From Pseudomonadota bacterium (GTDB lineage Bacteria > Pseudomonadota > Alphaproteobacteria > Rhizobiales > Rhizobiaceae), in the NCBI GenBank assembly GCA_023451735.1, contig JAEXYH010000060.1, forward strand, positions 30,176-94,175: a stretch of DNA of 64,000 nucleotides, read 5' to 3'. The notes under the pieces were generated by a model. The model was not told the DNA's origin. It saw only the letters and a program-made list of their open reading frames with translations, and ran no database searches. How positions within the stretch are numbered: the first letter of the stretch is position 1; every line of letters starts with the position of its first letter. Positions 40,748 to 49,535 of this stretch are shown in pieces. The translations under genes were made by a program, and so were the position numbers.

Positions 40748-42185
40748 CGCACCGTCGCGAATGGCGCCGTTGGCGAAACTGCCCGTCTTTTGGGCGTTGG
40801 AAGGCCGGCGCGTCATTGTTGCCGGCGGATCGGATGCCGCCGCCTGGAAGGCGGAACTGCTCGCCGCCTGCGGGGCGCAGGTACATATCCATGCCACAGA
40901 ACTGACCGAGACATTTGCGAGGCTGATTTCGCGGAGGCCTAGCCATCCTCAGGGTTGCTTTATCCATCACGAGGGATCTTGGACGGAGACAGCTCTTGGC
41001 GGCGCAACACTTGCCATAGGCGATTGCGAGGACGAGACCGAGGCGGCAGCCTTCTACGACTGCGCCAGGCGCGCAGGCGTACCGGTCAATGTCATCGACA
41101 AGCCAGCCTTCTGCCAGTTCCAGTTCGGCTCGATCGTCAACCGCTCGCCCGTGGTCGTGTCGATCTCAACCGATGGCGCCGCCCCCATCCTCGCGCAGGC
41201 GATTCGCCGGCGGATCGAGACCCTGCTTCCGGCCTCGCTGAAGGGTTGGGCCGAAATGGCGCAAAGATTGAGGGAACGGATCAACGAGCGGCTTGAGCCC
41301 GGACCGCAACGACGTGCCTTCTGGGAGCGCTTCATCGACCGCGTATTCAGGGCCGAGCCAACACCGCAAGCGGAAAGCGGACTGATCAGCGATGCCGAGC
41401 GGTTGGCGATCGACCTGCCGCCGGGCAAAGGGCATGTCACTCTGGTCGGAGCAGGTCCGGGTGATGCCGAGCTCCTGACGCTAAAGGCCGTAAGGGCGCT
41501 GCAGGCGGCCGATGTCATTCTTTTCGACGATCTGGTTTCCGACGAAGTGCTTGAGCTTGCTCGCCGTGAGGCAAAACGCATGCTGGTTGGCAAGCGCGGC
41601 GGCCGGGAGAGTTGTCGGCAGGAAGACATCAATGACATGATGCTGACGCTCGCTAATGCCGGCAAACGAGTGGTTCGACTGAAATCTGGAGATCCGATGA
41701 TCTTCGGACGTGCTGGCGAAGAAATCACCTGCCTGCAGAATGCCGGTATCTCCGTCGATGTGGTGCCGGGTATCACCGCCGCCAGCGCCATGGCCTCGCG
41801 GCTCGGCATATCGCTCACGCATCGTGACCACGCGCAGTCGGTTCGGTTCGTCACCGGACATTCGCGCAAGGGAATGCTGCCCGACAATCTTGACTGGACC
41901 GGCCTCGCCGACCCGCGCACAACGACGGTTTACTATATGGCAGGGCGTACGGCCGGAGCGCTTTCCGACAGGCTAATCTCCGCAGGCCTTCACCAGGACA
42001 CGCCAGCTACAATTGTGCAGTCGCTGACTCGACATGATGAAAGGCGATGGTCCGGCAGTTTGAGCGAACTGGGCGAAGCAATGTCTGAAGTCGGATTTGA
42101 TCAGCCCGTGATTATTGGGGTCGGCGCTGCATTTCGAAAGCAGACGCAATCTGCGAATTTGCAAAGCGCTGGGTCATGTTCTTAG
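40719..42185 (+). CDS. cysG: CysG-like siroheme synthase (uroporphyrinogen-III methyltransferase fusion)
   Basis: 488 aa from the ATG at 40719 inside the nasA end; an ATG at 40761 is an alternative. The N-terminal half (LPVFWALEGRRVIVAGGSDA, FGSIVNRSPVVVSISTDGAA) is the precorrin-2 dehydrogenase/ferrochelatase part. The C-terminal half (VTLVGAGPGDAELLTLKAVR, RLKSGDPMIFGRAGEE, VVPGITAASAMASRLG) is the SAM-dependent methyltransferase. It makes siroheme for NirB. Its location at the end of the operon couples cofactor supply to enzyme production. Confidence 0.94.
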   Translation: MDVLQQPRNDAPSRMAPLAKLPVFWALEGRRVIVAGGSDAAAWKAELLAACGAQVHIHATELTETFARLISRRPSHPQGCFIHHEGSWTETALGGATLAIGDCEDETEAAAFYDCARRAGVPVNVIDKPAFCQFQFGSIVNRSPVVVSISTDGAAPILAQAIRRRIETLLPASLKGWAEMAQRLRERINERLEPGPQRRAFWERFIDRVFRAEPTPQAESGLISDAERLAIDLPPGKGHVTLVGAGPGDAELLTLKAVRALQAADVILFDDLVSDEVLELARREAKRMLVGKRGGRESCRQEDINDMMLTLANAGKRVVRLKSGDPMIFGRAGEEITCLQNAGISVDVVPGITAASAMASRLGISLTHRDHAQSVRFVTGHSRKGMLPDNLDWTGLADPRTTTVYYMAGRTAGALSDRLISAGLHQDTPATIVQSLTRHDERRWSGSLSELGEAMSEVGFDQPVIIGVGAAFRKQTQSANLQSAGSCS

Positions 42186-42327
42186 AGCCAACTCTAATGC
42201 AATCCCCTCTAAAATATGGCAATCAGTCCAAAGCGAATGTGCAGCACGGCGGTTTACATTTTCTTCTGCTTTCAAAGGCGCTTGTGAACGAAGGCTAAAC
42301 CATTTTCGAGACTCATTAGTCTGGTTG

Positions 42328-42795
42328 TCAATCGACTATTGGAAAGCTAAATCCGGCCTTTACCCGATCCATAACAACCATTGTCTTGAAACCCTTGATG
42401 TCATGGTTTTCATAGAAAAACCGGCGTGTAAACGCCTCGTAGTCCTCCATGTCCTTCGCTGTAATCACTAGGATGAAATCCGCATCACCGGTGACATAAT
42501 AGCCGATCATCACCTCCTTTGTCGCGCGGATCGCTGTCTTGAACCGATCGACGATATCTGCCCGTTCGCGCTCGAGCGAAACGAGCACGATCATGGTGAT
42601 TCCGCGTCCGGTAGCCTTGGGCGAGACGATGGACACATCCGCCTCGATTACCCCCTCCTCACGCAACCGCTTCAATCGCCGCTGACAAGCTGTCGGTGAA
42701 AGATTGACGATTTGGGCCAGCTCTTCGGAAGTCAGGCGATTGTTTTTCTGAACGGCGTCAAGCAGCGCCTTATCCGCTCTATCAAGAGTGTTCAT
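42328..42795 (-). CDS. asnC: Lrp/AsnC-family regulator of the ectoine locus
   Basis: 155 aa. The N-terminal helix-turn-helix (LDAVQKNNRLTSEELAQIVN, LSPTACQRRLKRLREEGVIE) is followed by the RAM effector domain (ITMIVLVSLERERADIVDRF, VMIGYYVTGDADFILVITA). It is divergent from ssd at 42916. In ectoine gene clusters of Rhodobacterales and Halomonas (asnC or doeX) a homologue sits beside ssd and atf and helps activate catabolism. The gap to ssd contains an 11-bp inverted repeat that may be its site. Confidence 0.85.
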   Translation of the reverse strand: MNTLDRADKALLDAVQKNNRLTSEELAQIVNLSPTACQRRLKRLREEGVIEADVSIVSPKATGRGITMIVLVSLERERADIVDRFKTAIRATKEVMIGYYVTGDADFILVITAKDMEDYEAFTRRFFYENHDIKGFKTMVVMDRVKAGFSFPIVD

Positions 42796-42835
42796 GCAGA
42801 AATCCTGCGTTTAATGGCAAATCTAATCGCAATTT

Positions 42836-42861
42836 CTGCGTTGAGCATCGGCTCAACGCAG
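42836..42861. promoter_or_regulatory. 11-bp inverted repeat between asnC and ssd
   Basis: CTGCGTTGAGC (42836-42846) and GCTCAACGCAG (42851-42861) are perfectly complementary around ATCG. It lies 40 nt beyond the asnC start and 55 nt before the ssd ATG. No U-tract follows, so an operator, likely for AsnC, is more plausible than a terminator. A related partial repeat (GCAGAAATCCTGCG) lies near 42796-42809. Confidence 0.5.
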
Positions 42862-42915
42862 CTAATCAATGATGGCGCAAGGCTAGTCTCTCTGTAAACC
42901 CACTGGGAGCATCGC

Positions 42916-44394
42916 ATGAAAGGTATCGCCCGCGCTGCATTGAAAAAACTGCGGCGCCCAGATTTGATCGAGCATCGTGCTTTTCTGGCTGGCCGATGGG
43001 CTGCTCGTGATAAGACGCTGAATATCATCGATCCGGCAACCGGAGAACACCTCGTCGACGTGGCAGCCTGCTCGCTGGAGGATGCCGATAGTGTCGTCGA
43101 TACCGCGAAGAAGGCCTTTCTCGATTGGCGTGACAAGCTTCCCGTCCAACGCGGCCAGATCCTGCGCGAATGGGCCAAGTTGATGCGAGACAATGCGCAG
43201 GACCTCGCCGTTATTATGACGGCCGAACAAGGCAAACCGCTCTCGGAATCGCTCGGCGAAATTGCCTATGCCGCAGATTTCCTCGACTGGTTTGCCGGCG
43301 AAGGCGAGCGCGCCTATGGCGAAACAATTCCGAGCCACCTGCGCGGCAGCCGCCTTTCGGTGCAAATGCAGCCGCTAGGCGTTACCGTCGCCATCACACC
43401 GTGGAACTTTCCCTCTGCAATGATCACCCGCAAGGCGGGAGCAGCGCTTGCCGCAGGCTGCACGATGATCGTTAAACCGGCGCCCGAAACACCACTCTCG
43501 GCGCTCGCTCTGGCAAAGCTTGCGGAGGAGGCAGGCATGCCCGCCGGGGTATTTCAGGTCATCACCGGTGAAGCCGCGCCGCTTGCGCGTCGCCTCTTGG
43601 AACACACGGATGTGCGTGCCTTCTCCTTTACCGGCTCGACGGAAGTCGGCCGCATTCTGCTGACGCAATCGGCAGCGACCATCAAGAAAGCGTCGTTGGA
43701 GCTTGGCGGCCATGCGCCCTTCATCCTGTTCGATGATGCCGACCTTTCCAAAGCCGTGAAGGGCTGCATCGGGGCAAAATTCGCGACTTCAGGCCAGGAT
43801 TGCCTTGCTGCCAACCGGATTTATGTCCAGCGCGGTATCTACGAGCGCTTTATCGATCAGTTCGCCACGGCAAGTGCCGAACTCACCGTCGGTCACGGTC
43901 TCGAACCTGGCATCAATATCGGGCCGATGACGCGCTCGTCTGTCGCTGAGAAATGCCGCCAGCAGATCGCCCAGGCTCTTTCCGCAGGTGCGCGTCTCCT
44001 GTGCGGCGGGCAGGATAGCCCGTTCGGCGGCAATTTCGTTACGCCGACCGTGCTCGCCGATGTCACCGATGACATGCTGATCGCCCGTGAGGAAACCTTC
44101 GGGCCGGTCGCGGCAATATTGCCATTCGATGATGAGCAGGAAGTACTCGCCCGCGCCAATGCTACAGAAATGGGACTGGCCGCCTATGTCTACACAAACG
44201 ATCTCGGCCGCGCGATGCGCCTCACCGATCGGCTGGAATACGGCATGATCGCCGTCAATACGCCGAAGTTTACCGGCGCTCCCATCCCCTTCGGCGGCTG
44301 GAAGCAATCCGGCCTCGGTCGCGAGGGTTCACGCCACGGTCTCCTTGAATATCTCGAAGCAAAATATGTCTGCTTCGGCAATCTCGCTGCATGA
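42916..44394 (+). CDS. ssd: Succinate-semialdehyde-type aldehyde dehydrogenase (ectoine pathway Ssd/DoeC)
   Basis: 492 aa, full aldehyde dehydrogenase length. The NAD site (VTVAITPWNFPSAMITRKAG, FTGSTEVGRILL), catalytic Glu262 in LELGGHAP and nucleophile Cys296 in TSGQDCLAANR are present. By sequence it is a succinate-semialdehyde dehydrogenase. In ectoine clusters this position is held by ssd/doeC, proposed to oxidise aspartate semialdehyde to aspartate. It is followed 13 nt later by the aminotransferase. Confidence 0.88.
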   Translation: MKGIARAALKKLRRPDLIEHRAFLAGRWAARDKTLNIIDPATGEHLVDVAACSLEDADSVVDTAKKAFLDWRDKLPVQRGQILREWAKLMRDNAQDLAVIMTAEQGKPLSESLGEIAYAADFLDWFAGEGERAYGETIPSHLRGSRLSVQMQPLGVTVAITPWNFPSAMITRKAGAALAAGCTMIVKPAPETPLSALALAKLAEEAGMPAGVFQVITGEAAPLARRLLEHTDVRAFSFTGSTEVGRILLTQSAATIKKASLELGGHAPFILFDDADLSKAVKGCIGAKFATSGQDCLAANRIYVQRGIYERFIDQFATASAELTVGHGLEPGINIGPMTRSSVAEKCRQQIAQALSAGARLLCGGQDSPFGGNFVTPTVLADVTDDMLIAREETFGPVAAILPFDDEQEVLARANATEMGLAAYVYTNDLGRAMRLTDRLEYGMIAVNTPKFTGAPIPFGGWKQSGLGREGSRHGLLEYLEAKYVCFGNLAA

Positions 44395-44407
44395 AAGGAC
44401 CTCTGCC

Positions 44408-45811
44408 ATGACCATTGACATCAACCGGATCGCAGAAATGGACCGTAACGCGGTCCTGCATCCCTTCACCCAGCTCAAAGATTTTGCCAGCGGCAAGATG
44501 GGCGAGCCGACGATTGTCGAAACCGGCAAGGGCATCCGCATTCAGGACGCAAACGGCAAACAGCTGATCGACGGTTTTGCAGGCCTTTACTGCGTCAATG
44601 TCGGATATGGCCGCACCGAGGTGGCCGAGGCCATTTCGCGCCAGGCCTATCGCCTCGCCTATTATCACACTTATGCCGCGCATACGACGGACGAACTGGC
44701 CACCCTTTCGGACCGCCTGGTTAAGATGGCGCCGGGCAAGATGAGCAAGGTTTTCTACGGCATGTCCGGCTCCGATGCCAACGAGACGCAAGCCAAGCTC
44801 GTCTGGTACTATAGCAACCTGCGCGGCAAGCCTAACAAAAAGAAGATCATTTCCCGTGAGCGCGGTTATCATGGCTGCAGCGTCGTCTCCGGCTCCATGA
44901 CCGGCATGAGCTTCTACCATGACCACATGGATCTTCCGCGTGCAGGCGTTCTCCATACCGGCGCACCCCATCATTACTGGGGTGCGGAAGCGGGCGAGAC
45001 GGAGCTCGAATTCTCCAGGCGCCGCGCCAATGAACTCGAAACTCTGATCCTGCGCGAAGACCCCGATACGATCGGAGCCTTCATCGCCGAACCGGTACTG
45101 GGTACCGGCGGGATCACGCCTCCCCCGCAGGGCTATTGGGAGGAAGTGCAGAAAGTCCTCAGGAAATACGATATTCTGCTCATCGCCGATGAAGTTATTA
45201 CTGGTTTCGGGCGGACCGGATCGATGTTCGGATCACAGCATTACGGCATCGAGCCGGACCTGATCACCGTCGCCAAAGGCCTGACCTCGGCCTATTTCCC
45301 GCTATCGGGCGCAATCGTTAGCGAAAAGGTCTATAAGGTCATGGAGGAAGGAGCGGACCGTGTCGGAGCCTTCTCGCATGGTTATACTTATTCGGGTCAT
45401 CCGATCGGCGCCGCAGCAGCCAATGCTGTGCTCGATATTGTCGAAAAGGAAGACCTGCCAGGTAATGCGCGGAAAGTCGGAAGCTATTTCCAGGAGCAGC
45501 TGAAGGCAAGGTTTGCCCAGCTTCCCATCGTAGGTGAAGTGCGCGGCGTCGGTTTGATGGGTGCCATCGAATTCGTTTCGGACCGCGAAAAGAAACTGCG
45601 CTTCGCGCCCGAACTAACTGTAGGCGCGCGCGTCTCGAAGGCTGCTCGTATCGGCGGGCTCATTGCCCGCGCCATGCCACACGGCGACATTTTGGGTTTC
45701 GCGCCGCCGCTCGTTACGACGAAAGAGGAGGTCGACGAGATTATTGCCATTGCCGAAACCGCAGTCCGCTCCGTCATGGATGAACTGGTTCTGGCTGGCG
45801 AGAAGATCTGA
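44408..45811 (+). CDS. atf: Class III aminotransferase (ectoine pathway Atf/DoeD)
   Basis: 467 aa from the ATG at 44408, with AAAGGA upstream; an earlier in-frame ATG at 44345 lies inside ssd. It is an omega-aminotransferase: the PLP Lys is Lys290 in VAKGLTSAY, and ADEVITGFGRTG provides the Asp-x-x-Ile segment. In the ectoine route DoeD/Atf removes the gamma-amino group of L-2,4-diaminobutyrate to give aspartate semialdehyde for Ssd. A good intrinsic terminator follows at 45837. Confidence 0.87.
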   Translation: MTIDINRIAEMDRNAVLHPFTQLKDFASGKMGEPTIVETGKGIRIQDANGKQLIDGFAGLYCVNVGYGRTEVAEAISRQAYRLAYYHTYAAHTTDELATLSDRLVKMAPGKMSKVFYGMSGSDANETQAKLVWYYSNLRGKPNKKKIISRERGYHGCSVVSGSMTGMSFYHDHMDLPRAGVLHTGAPHHYWGAEAGETELEFSRRRANELETLILREDPDTIGAFIAEPVLGTGGITPPPQGYWEEVQKVLRKYDILLIADEVITGFGRTGSMFGSQHYGIEPDLITVAKGLTSAYFPLSGAIVSEKVYKVMEEGADRVGAFSHGYTYSGHPIGAAAANAVLDIVEKEDLPGNARKVGSYFQEQLKARFAQLPIVGEVRGVGLMGAIEFVSDREKKLRFAPELTVGARVSKAARIGGLIARAMPHGDILGFAPPLVTTKEEVDEIIAIAETAVRSVMDELVLAGEKI

Positions 45812-45836
45812 CGCAACCGCATCTGCCAAGCCTGGC

Positions 45837-45862
45837 AGGCATGCGGGCTTGATGCCTTTTTT
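45837..45862 (+). terminator. Intrinsic terminator after atf
   Basis: AGGCAT (45837-45842) and ATGCCT (45852-45857) form a 6-bp stem with a 9-nt loop, continuing into TTTTTT (45857-45862). It lies 25 nt after the aminotransferase stop and separates ssd-atf from enuR. Confidence 0.7.
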
Positions 45863-45921
45863 GCGGGCAAAATCGCAGCGATTGCGCCTATTCACATTGC
45901 AATCGCCGCCAGCCATGCATA

Positions 45922-45946
45922 ACGCTTCATCTTTTGGATGAAGCGT
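45922..45946. promoter_or_regulatory. 10-bp inverted repeat upstream of enuR
   Basis: ACGCTTCATC (45922-45931) and GATGAAGCGT (45937-45946) pair perfectly around a 5-nt spacer TTTTG, with an outer partial repeat ATGCAT/TGCAT. It lies 43 nt before the enuR start with no following U-tract, so an operator for EnuR autoregulation is a reasonable guess. Confidence 0.45.
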
Positions 45947-45989
45947 GCATAATGTCATGAAATTATCACTCTATAAACGAGACAATTTC

Positions 45990-47438
45990 ATGCGTCGTCA
46001 AGCCAATCCACTCGTTATCGATCCGGTTTCCGCGACGAAACCGGTGGCTTGGCGCCCGAACCTCGCCAAGCAGAGGGGGCAGACGAAGCACGCGGCACTC
46101 ACCGAGCGCATCATTGCCGATATTGATGCCGGCATGCTCAAACCGATGAACCGTATGCCGACGCATCGCGATCTGGCACGCGAGCTCGGGCTTTCCGTCC
46201 AGACCGTCAGCCTCTCATACAAAGAGGCCGAACGGCTCGGCTACCTGAGTGGCGAGATCGGCCGTGGCACCTTCGTTAGGGCACGGGTGACGGATCGAGC
46301 CGGCCGCATGATGCTTGATCATAGTCCGAATGAGGTACTCGACCTCTCTATCATACGCGGCGTTTATCTCGACGCCCATGAAAATGCCTCGCGCGAAATC
46401 CTCCGCGAACTGGCGGACGGCGATAATGCAAGTTTCATGCGTCCCTGCCGTCCGATTGCAGGCCTCGATCGCCATCGCGAGACAGCGCGCACATGGTTGC
46501 GCATGCTGGGTATCACCGCCGGTGCCGAGCGTATCCTTATCACCAACGGCGCAGCCCACGGTATTTTTCTCGCCTTGAGCTGCGTCGTTCGCTCCGGCGA
46601 CGTCGTCCTGTGTGAGAACCTCACCGATCACGGCATCATTGGACTTTCCAACATACTTGGTTTCAGTCTTAAGGGGCTGCCTACGGATGAGGAAGGCATT
46701 TTGCCGGATGCCCTGGAGGCCGCCTGCGCAGTTGGCGGCGTGCGGGCGCTGGTCCTCATTCCGACGCTCAACAATCCGACCGGTCATGTCGCAAGCGCCG
46801 CACGCAGGCACGAAATAGCCGCGATTGCGAACCGCCACGGTATTTTTGTTATCGAGGACGAGGTCTATCGACCGATGATCGAGGAGGATCTACCTTCGAT
46901 CACCGAGATACTGCCCGATCTCGGTTTCTTCGTCACCAGTTTTACCAAGACGGTGCTGACAGGACTGCGGGTCGGCTATCTCGTCGTGCCGCCCGCCTAC
47001 TCCATCCGCGCCGCCTCGATCCTGCGTGTCTCGAGCTGGAGCGGCACCTATCTCACGGGCGAGATCGCCACACGCTGGGTCGAGAACGGCACCGCGCAGC
47101 GGCTACTTGAGATCCAGCGTGAAGAGGCTCGTGCGCGTCAAAACATTGCAACAGAGATCCTTGGCGAGCACATCGCATCCAGTCATCCGCTCTCGCTTTG
47201 CGCCTGGCTGCAGGTTCCTCCGCACTGGACCGAAGAGGGGCTGGTCCGCTCGCTCACCAATCAGAATGTGGCTGTCACGCCGTCGGAACCGTTTATTGCC
47301 GGACCGGGCCATGGCGGAGGCATCCGTATCTGCCTGGGTGGGCGCCTCAACCACACGACCCTCACCAAGGCGTTGACAACTGTCCGTCAGGCTTTCGAGC
47401 AATTGCCTCCTGTCTATGACATCGGTTCAATCGGCTGA
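45990..47438 (+). CDS. enuR: EnuR-type MocR/GntR regulator of ectoine catabolism
   Basis: 482 aa from the ATG at 45990; ATGs at 45945 and 45957 are also in frame, and no ribosome binding site decides. An N-terminal GntR winged helix (ALTERIIADIDAGMLKPMNR, THRDLARELGLSVQTVSLSY) is fused to an aminotransferase-like domain whose PLP Lys is Lys320 in TSFTKTVLTG. EnuR of marine relatives binds PLP and senses alpha-acetyl-diaminobutyrate and diaminobutyrate to release the ectoine genes. Its place between ssd-atf and eutB supports this role. Confidence 0.88.
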   Translation: MRRQANPLVIDPVSATKPVAWRPNLAKQRGQTKHAALTERIIADIDAGMLKPMNRMPTHRDLARELGLSVQTVSLSYKEAERLGYLSGEIGRGTFVRARVTDRAGRMMLDHSPNEVLDLSIIRGVYLDAHENASREILRELADGDNASFMRPCRPIAGLDRHRETARTWLRMLGITAGAERILITNGAAHGIFLALSCVVRSGDVVLCENLTDHGIIGLSNILGFSLKGLPTDEEGILPDALEAACAVGGVRALVLIPTLNNPTGHVASAARRHEIAAIANRHGIFVIEDEVYRPMIEEDLPSITEILPDLGFFVTSFTKTVLTGLRVGYLVVPPAYSIRAASILRVSSWSGTYLTGEIATRWVENGTAQRLLEIQREEARARQNIATEILGEHIASSHPLSLCAWLQVPPHWTEEGLVRSLTNQNVAVTPSEPFIAGPGHGGGIRICLGGRLNHTTLTKALTTVRQAFEQLPPVYDIGSIG

Positions 47439-47446
47439 CGCTCGTC

Positions 47447-47476
47447 TCGACAATCATTGAATCATTACAATATAAC
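47447..47476 (+). promoter_or_regulatory. Candidate promoter of eutB-ehuA operon
   Basis: TCGACA (47447-47452) and TATAAC (47471-47476) are separated by 18 nt and would start transcription near 47483, ahead of eutB. A second TTGACA at 47479-47484 is too close to the start codon. Only 67 nt separate enuR and eutB, so partial read-through from enuR is also possible. Confidence 0.35.
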
Positions 47477-47505
47477 AATTGACATGATTTTACTTCGCTC
47501 CCAAC

Positions 47506-48525
47506 ATGACAATCATGAAGAGCGAAATCCTGTCCAGATCAGCGGAGAATACGGCGCTGCCAGTCACGCTGGCGGACATCGAGCAGGCTGCGGCTCGCAT
47601 CGTCGGCCGTGTGGCGCGCCCGCCGCTCGTTCGTTCCGGCGCTTTGTCCGAACGCTGCGGTCAACCCGTTTACCTCAAGCTGGAAACACAGCAGCCTATC
47701 GGCGCCTTCAAGCTGCGTGGCGCCATGAACGCCATCCTGTCGCTGGATGAGGCGGCGCGCAGACGGGGCCTCGTCACCGCTTCGACCGGCAACCACGGCC
47801 GCGCCGTCGCCTATGCTGCGCGCGAACTGGGTGTGCCCGCTACGATTTGTATGTCATCGCTTGTGCCCGCAAACAAGGTTGGGGCGATCCGCGGGCTCGA
47901 TGCGGAAATCCGTATCGTCGGCACCTCACAGGACGATGCGCAGGAGGAAGTCGAACGCCTGGTTAAGAGCCGTGGCCTCACGCCTATCCCGCCTTTCGAC
48001 GATGTGGATGTCGTTGCCGGCCAGGGCACGATCGGCTTGGAAATCGTTGAGGATCTGCCTGATCTGACAACCGTACTCATTCCCCTCTCCGGCGGTGGTC
48101 TGGCAGGCGGTATTGCGGTCGCCGTCAAGGCTTTGAAGCCGAAGGTGCGCATCATCGGCATCTCGATGGAGCGCGGGGCGGCCATGCATGCGGCCATTGC
48201 AGCCGGCAGACCTGTTTCCATCCGCGAGGAGGAAACGCTGGCGGATTCGCTCGGGGGCGGCATCGGGCTCAAGAACCGGGTCACTTTTGAGCTTTGCCGC
48301 GATCTCCTCAATGAGATCGTCCTGTTGACAGAAGACGAAATTGCCGCTGGCCTGCGCCACGCTGCGCGTGAAGAAGGCGAAGTCGTCGAAGGTGCGGGAG
48401 CGGTCGGCATCGCCGCTATTCTGGCCGGAAAGGTTCGTCTTTCAGGCCCCACCGCCGTCATTCTATCGGGTGGCAATATCGACCCGGCGAGGCATCGGAA
48501 AATCGTCGAGGGAGCCGCCGCATGA
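47506..48525 (+). CDS. eutB: EutB, hydroxyectoine utilization dehydratase (threonine dehydratase fold)
   Basis: 339 aa from the ATG at 47506; an ATG at 47515 is possible. It is a fold type II PLP enzyme: the PLP Lys is Lys69 in GAFKLRGAM, the SGGGLAGG phosphate loop lies around residue 190, and TASTGNHGRAVAYAARELG is typical of threonine dehydratases. In ectoine operons EutB with EutA and EutC is proposed to convert hydroxyectoine to ectoine. Here eutA is not beside it. It overlaps eutC by ATGA. Confidence 0.88.
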   Translation: MTIMKSEILSRSAENTALPVTLADIEQAAARIVGRVARPPLVRSGALSERCGQPVYLKLETQQPIGAFKLRGAMNAILSLDEAARRRGLVTASTGNHGRAVAYAARELGVPATICMSSLVPANKVGAIRGLDAEIRIVGTSQDDAQEEVERLVKSRGLTPIPPFDDVDVVAGQGTIGLEIVEDLPDLTTVLIPLSGGGLAGGIAVAVKALKPKVRIIGISMERGAAMHAAIAAGRPVSIREEETLADSLGGGIGLKNRVTFELCRDLLNEIVLLTEDEIAAGLRHAAREEGEVVEGAGAVGIAAILAGKVRLSGPTAVILSGGNIDPARHRKIVEGAAA

Positions 48526-49535
48526 GCAGTATCCGCATTTTGACCGAAAAGGACCTGCGCGCTACCGTCAGCCTCGACCTATCGGCAGTCGATTGCGTCG
48601 AACAGGCCTTTACGGCGCTCGCTACCAAGGCCGTTGCCATGCCGCCGATCCTGCGGCTCGACATTCCCGAATTTCGCGGCGAAGTGGATGTGAAGACCGC
48701 CTATGTGCCGGGATTTGACGGCTTTGCCATCAAGGTCAGCCCCGGCTTCTTCGACAATCCGGTGCTCGGCCTGCCGAGCCTCAACGGACTGATGATCCTC
48801 TTCAATTCGAGGACCGGATTGGTGGAAGCCCTTCTTCTCGACAATGGTTATCTCACCGACGTGCGCACGGCCGCAGCCGGTGCGGTCGCTGCCAGACATC
48901 TGTCGCGTGAAGACGCTTCCGTCGCCGCGATCTTCGGTGCCGGCATGCAGGCGAGGTTGCAGCTTGAGGCGCTGATGCTTGTGCGGCCGATAAGGTCGGC
49001 GCGCATCTGGGCGCGTCATGTCGCCAAGGCACAACGGCTTGCAGCCGATCTTGCTCGCGAACATGGTATAGAAGTCGTTGCGATCGCTGATCCGCACGAG
49101 GCCGTGCGCTGCAGCGATGTCATCGTCACCACCACGCCAGCCGAAAAACCGATCCTGATGGCGGAATGGCTTGAACCCGGCCAGCATTTAACCGCGATGG
49201 GATCGGATGCCGAACACAAGAACGAGATCGATCCAGCCGTCTTTGCCCACGCGACTTACGTTGCCGATCGCATCACGCAGACCCGCATTCTAGGCGAGTT
49301 GCACCATGCCATCACGGCAGGGGTAGCGAAGCCCGACCAGCAATTCGCAGAACTTGGAACCGTCATTGCCGGCAAGGCGAAAGGGCGTGCAAGCACGAAA
49401 GAAATCACCTTCGCCGACCTCACGGGCACCGGTGTGCAGGATACCGCCATCGCCAATCTGGCGGTCACCCGCGCAAGAGATGCGGCGCGCGGCCAGACCA
49501 TCGAAAACGACAGAAAAATGGGAGATGCAGCGTGA
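48522..49535 (+). CDS. eutC: EutC, ectoine utilization protein (ornithine cyclodeaminase family)
   Basis: 337 aa. The fold of ornithine cyclodeaminase/mu-crystallin is shown by KVSPGFFDNPVLGLPSLNGL, YLTDVRTAAAGAVAARHLSR and the NAD-binding AAIFGAGMQARLQLEALMLV. In ectoine clusters EutC is thought to act with EutB in the hydroxyectoine-to-ectoine step. Its ATG overlaps the eutB stop, and its TGA overlaps the GTG start of doeA, so the genes are translationally coupled. Confidence 0.9.
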   Translation: MSSIRILTEKDLRATVSLDLSAVDCVEQAFTALATKAVAMPPILRLDIPEFRGEVDVKTAYVPGFDGFAIKVSPGFFDNPVLGLPSLNGLMILFNSRTGLVEALLLDNGYLTDVRTAAAGAVAARHLSREDASVAAIFGAGMQARLQLEALMLVRPIRSARIWARHVAKAQRLAADLAREHGIEVVAIADPHEAVRCSDVIVTTTPAEKPILMAEWLEPGQHLTAMGSDAEHKNEIDPAVFAHATYVADRITQTRILGELHHAITAGVAKPDQQFAELGTVIAGKAKGRASTKEITFADLTGTGVQDTAIANLAVTRARDAARGQTIENDRKMGDAA

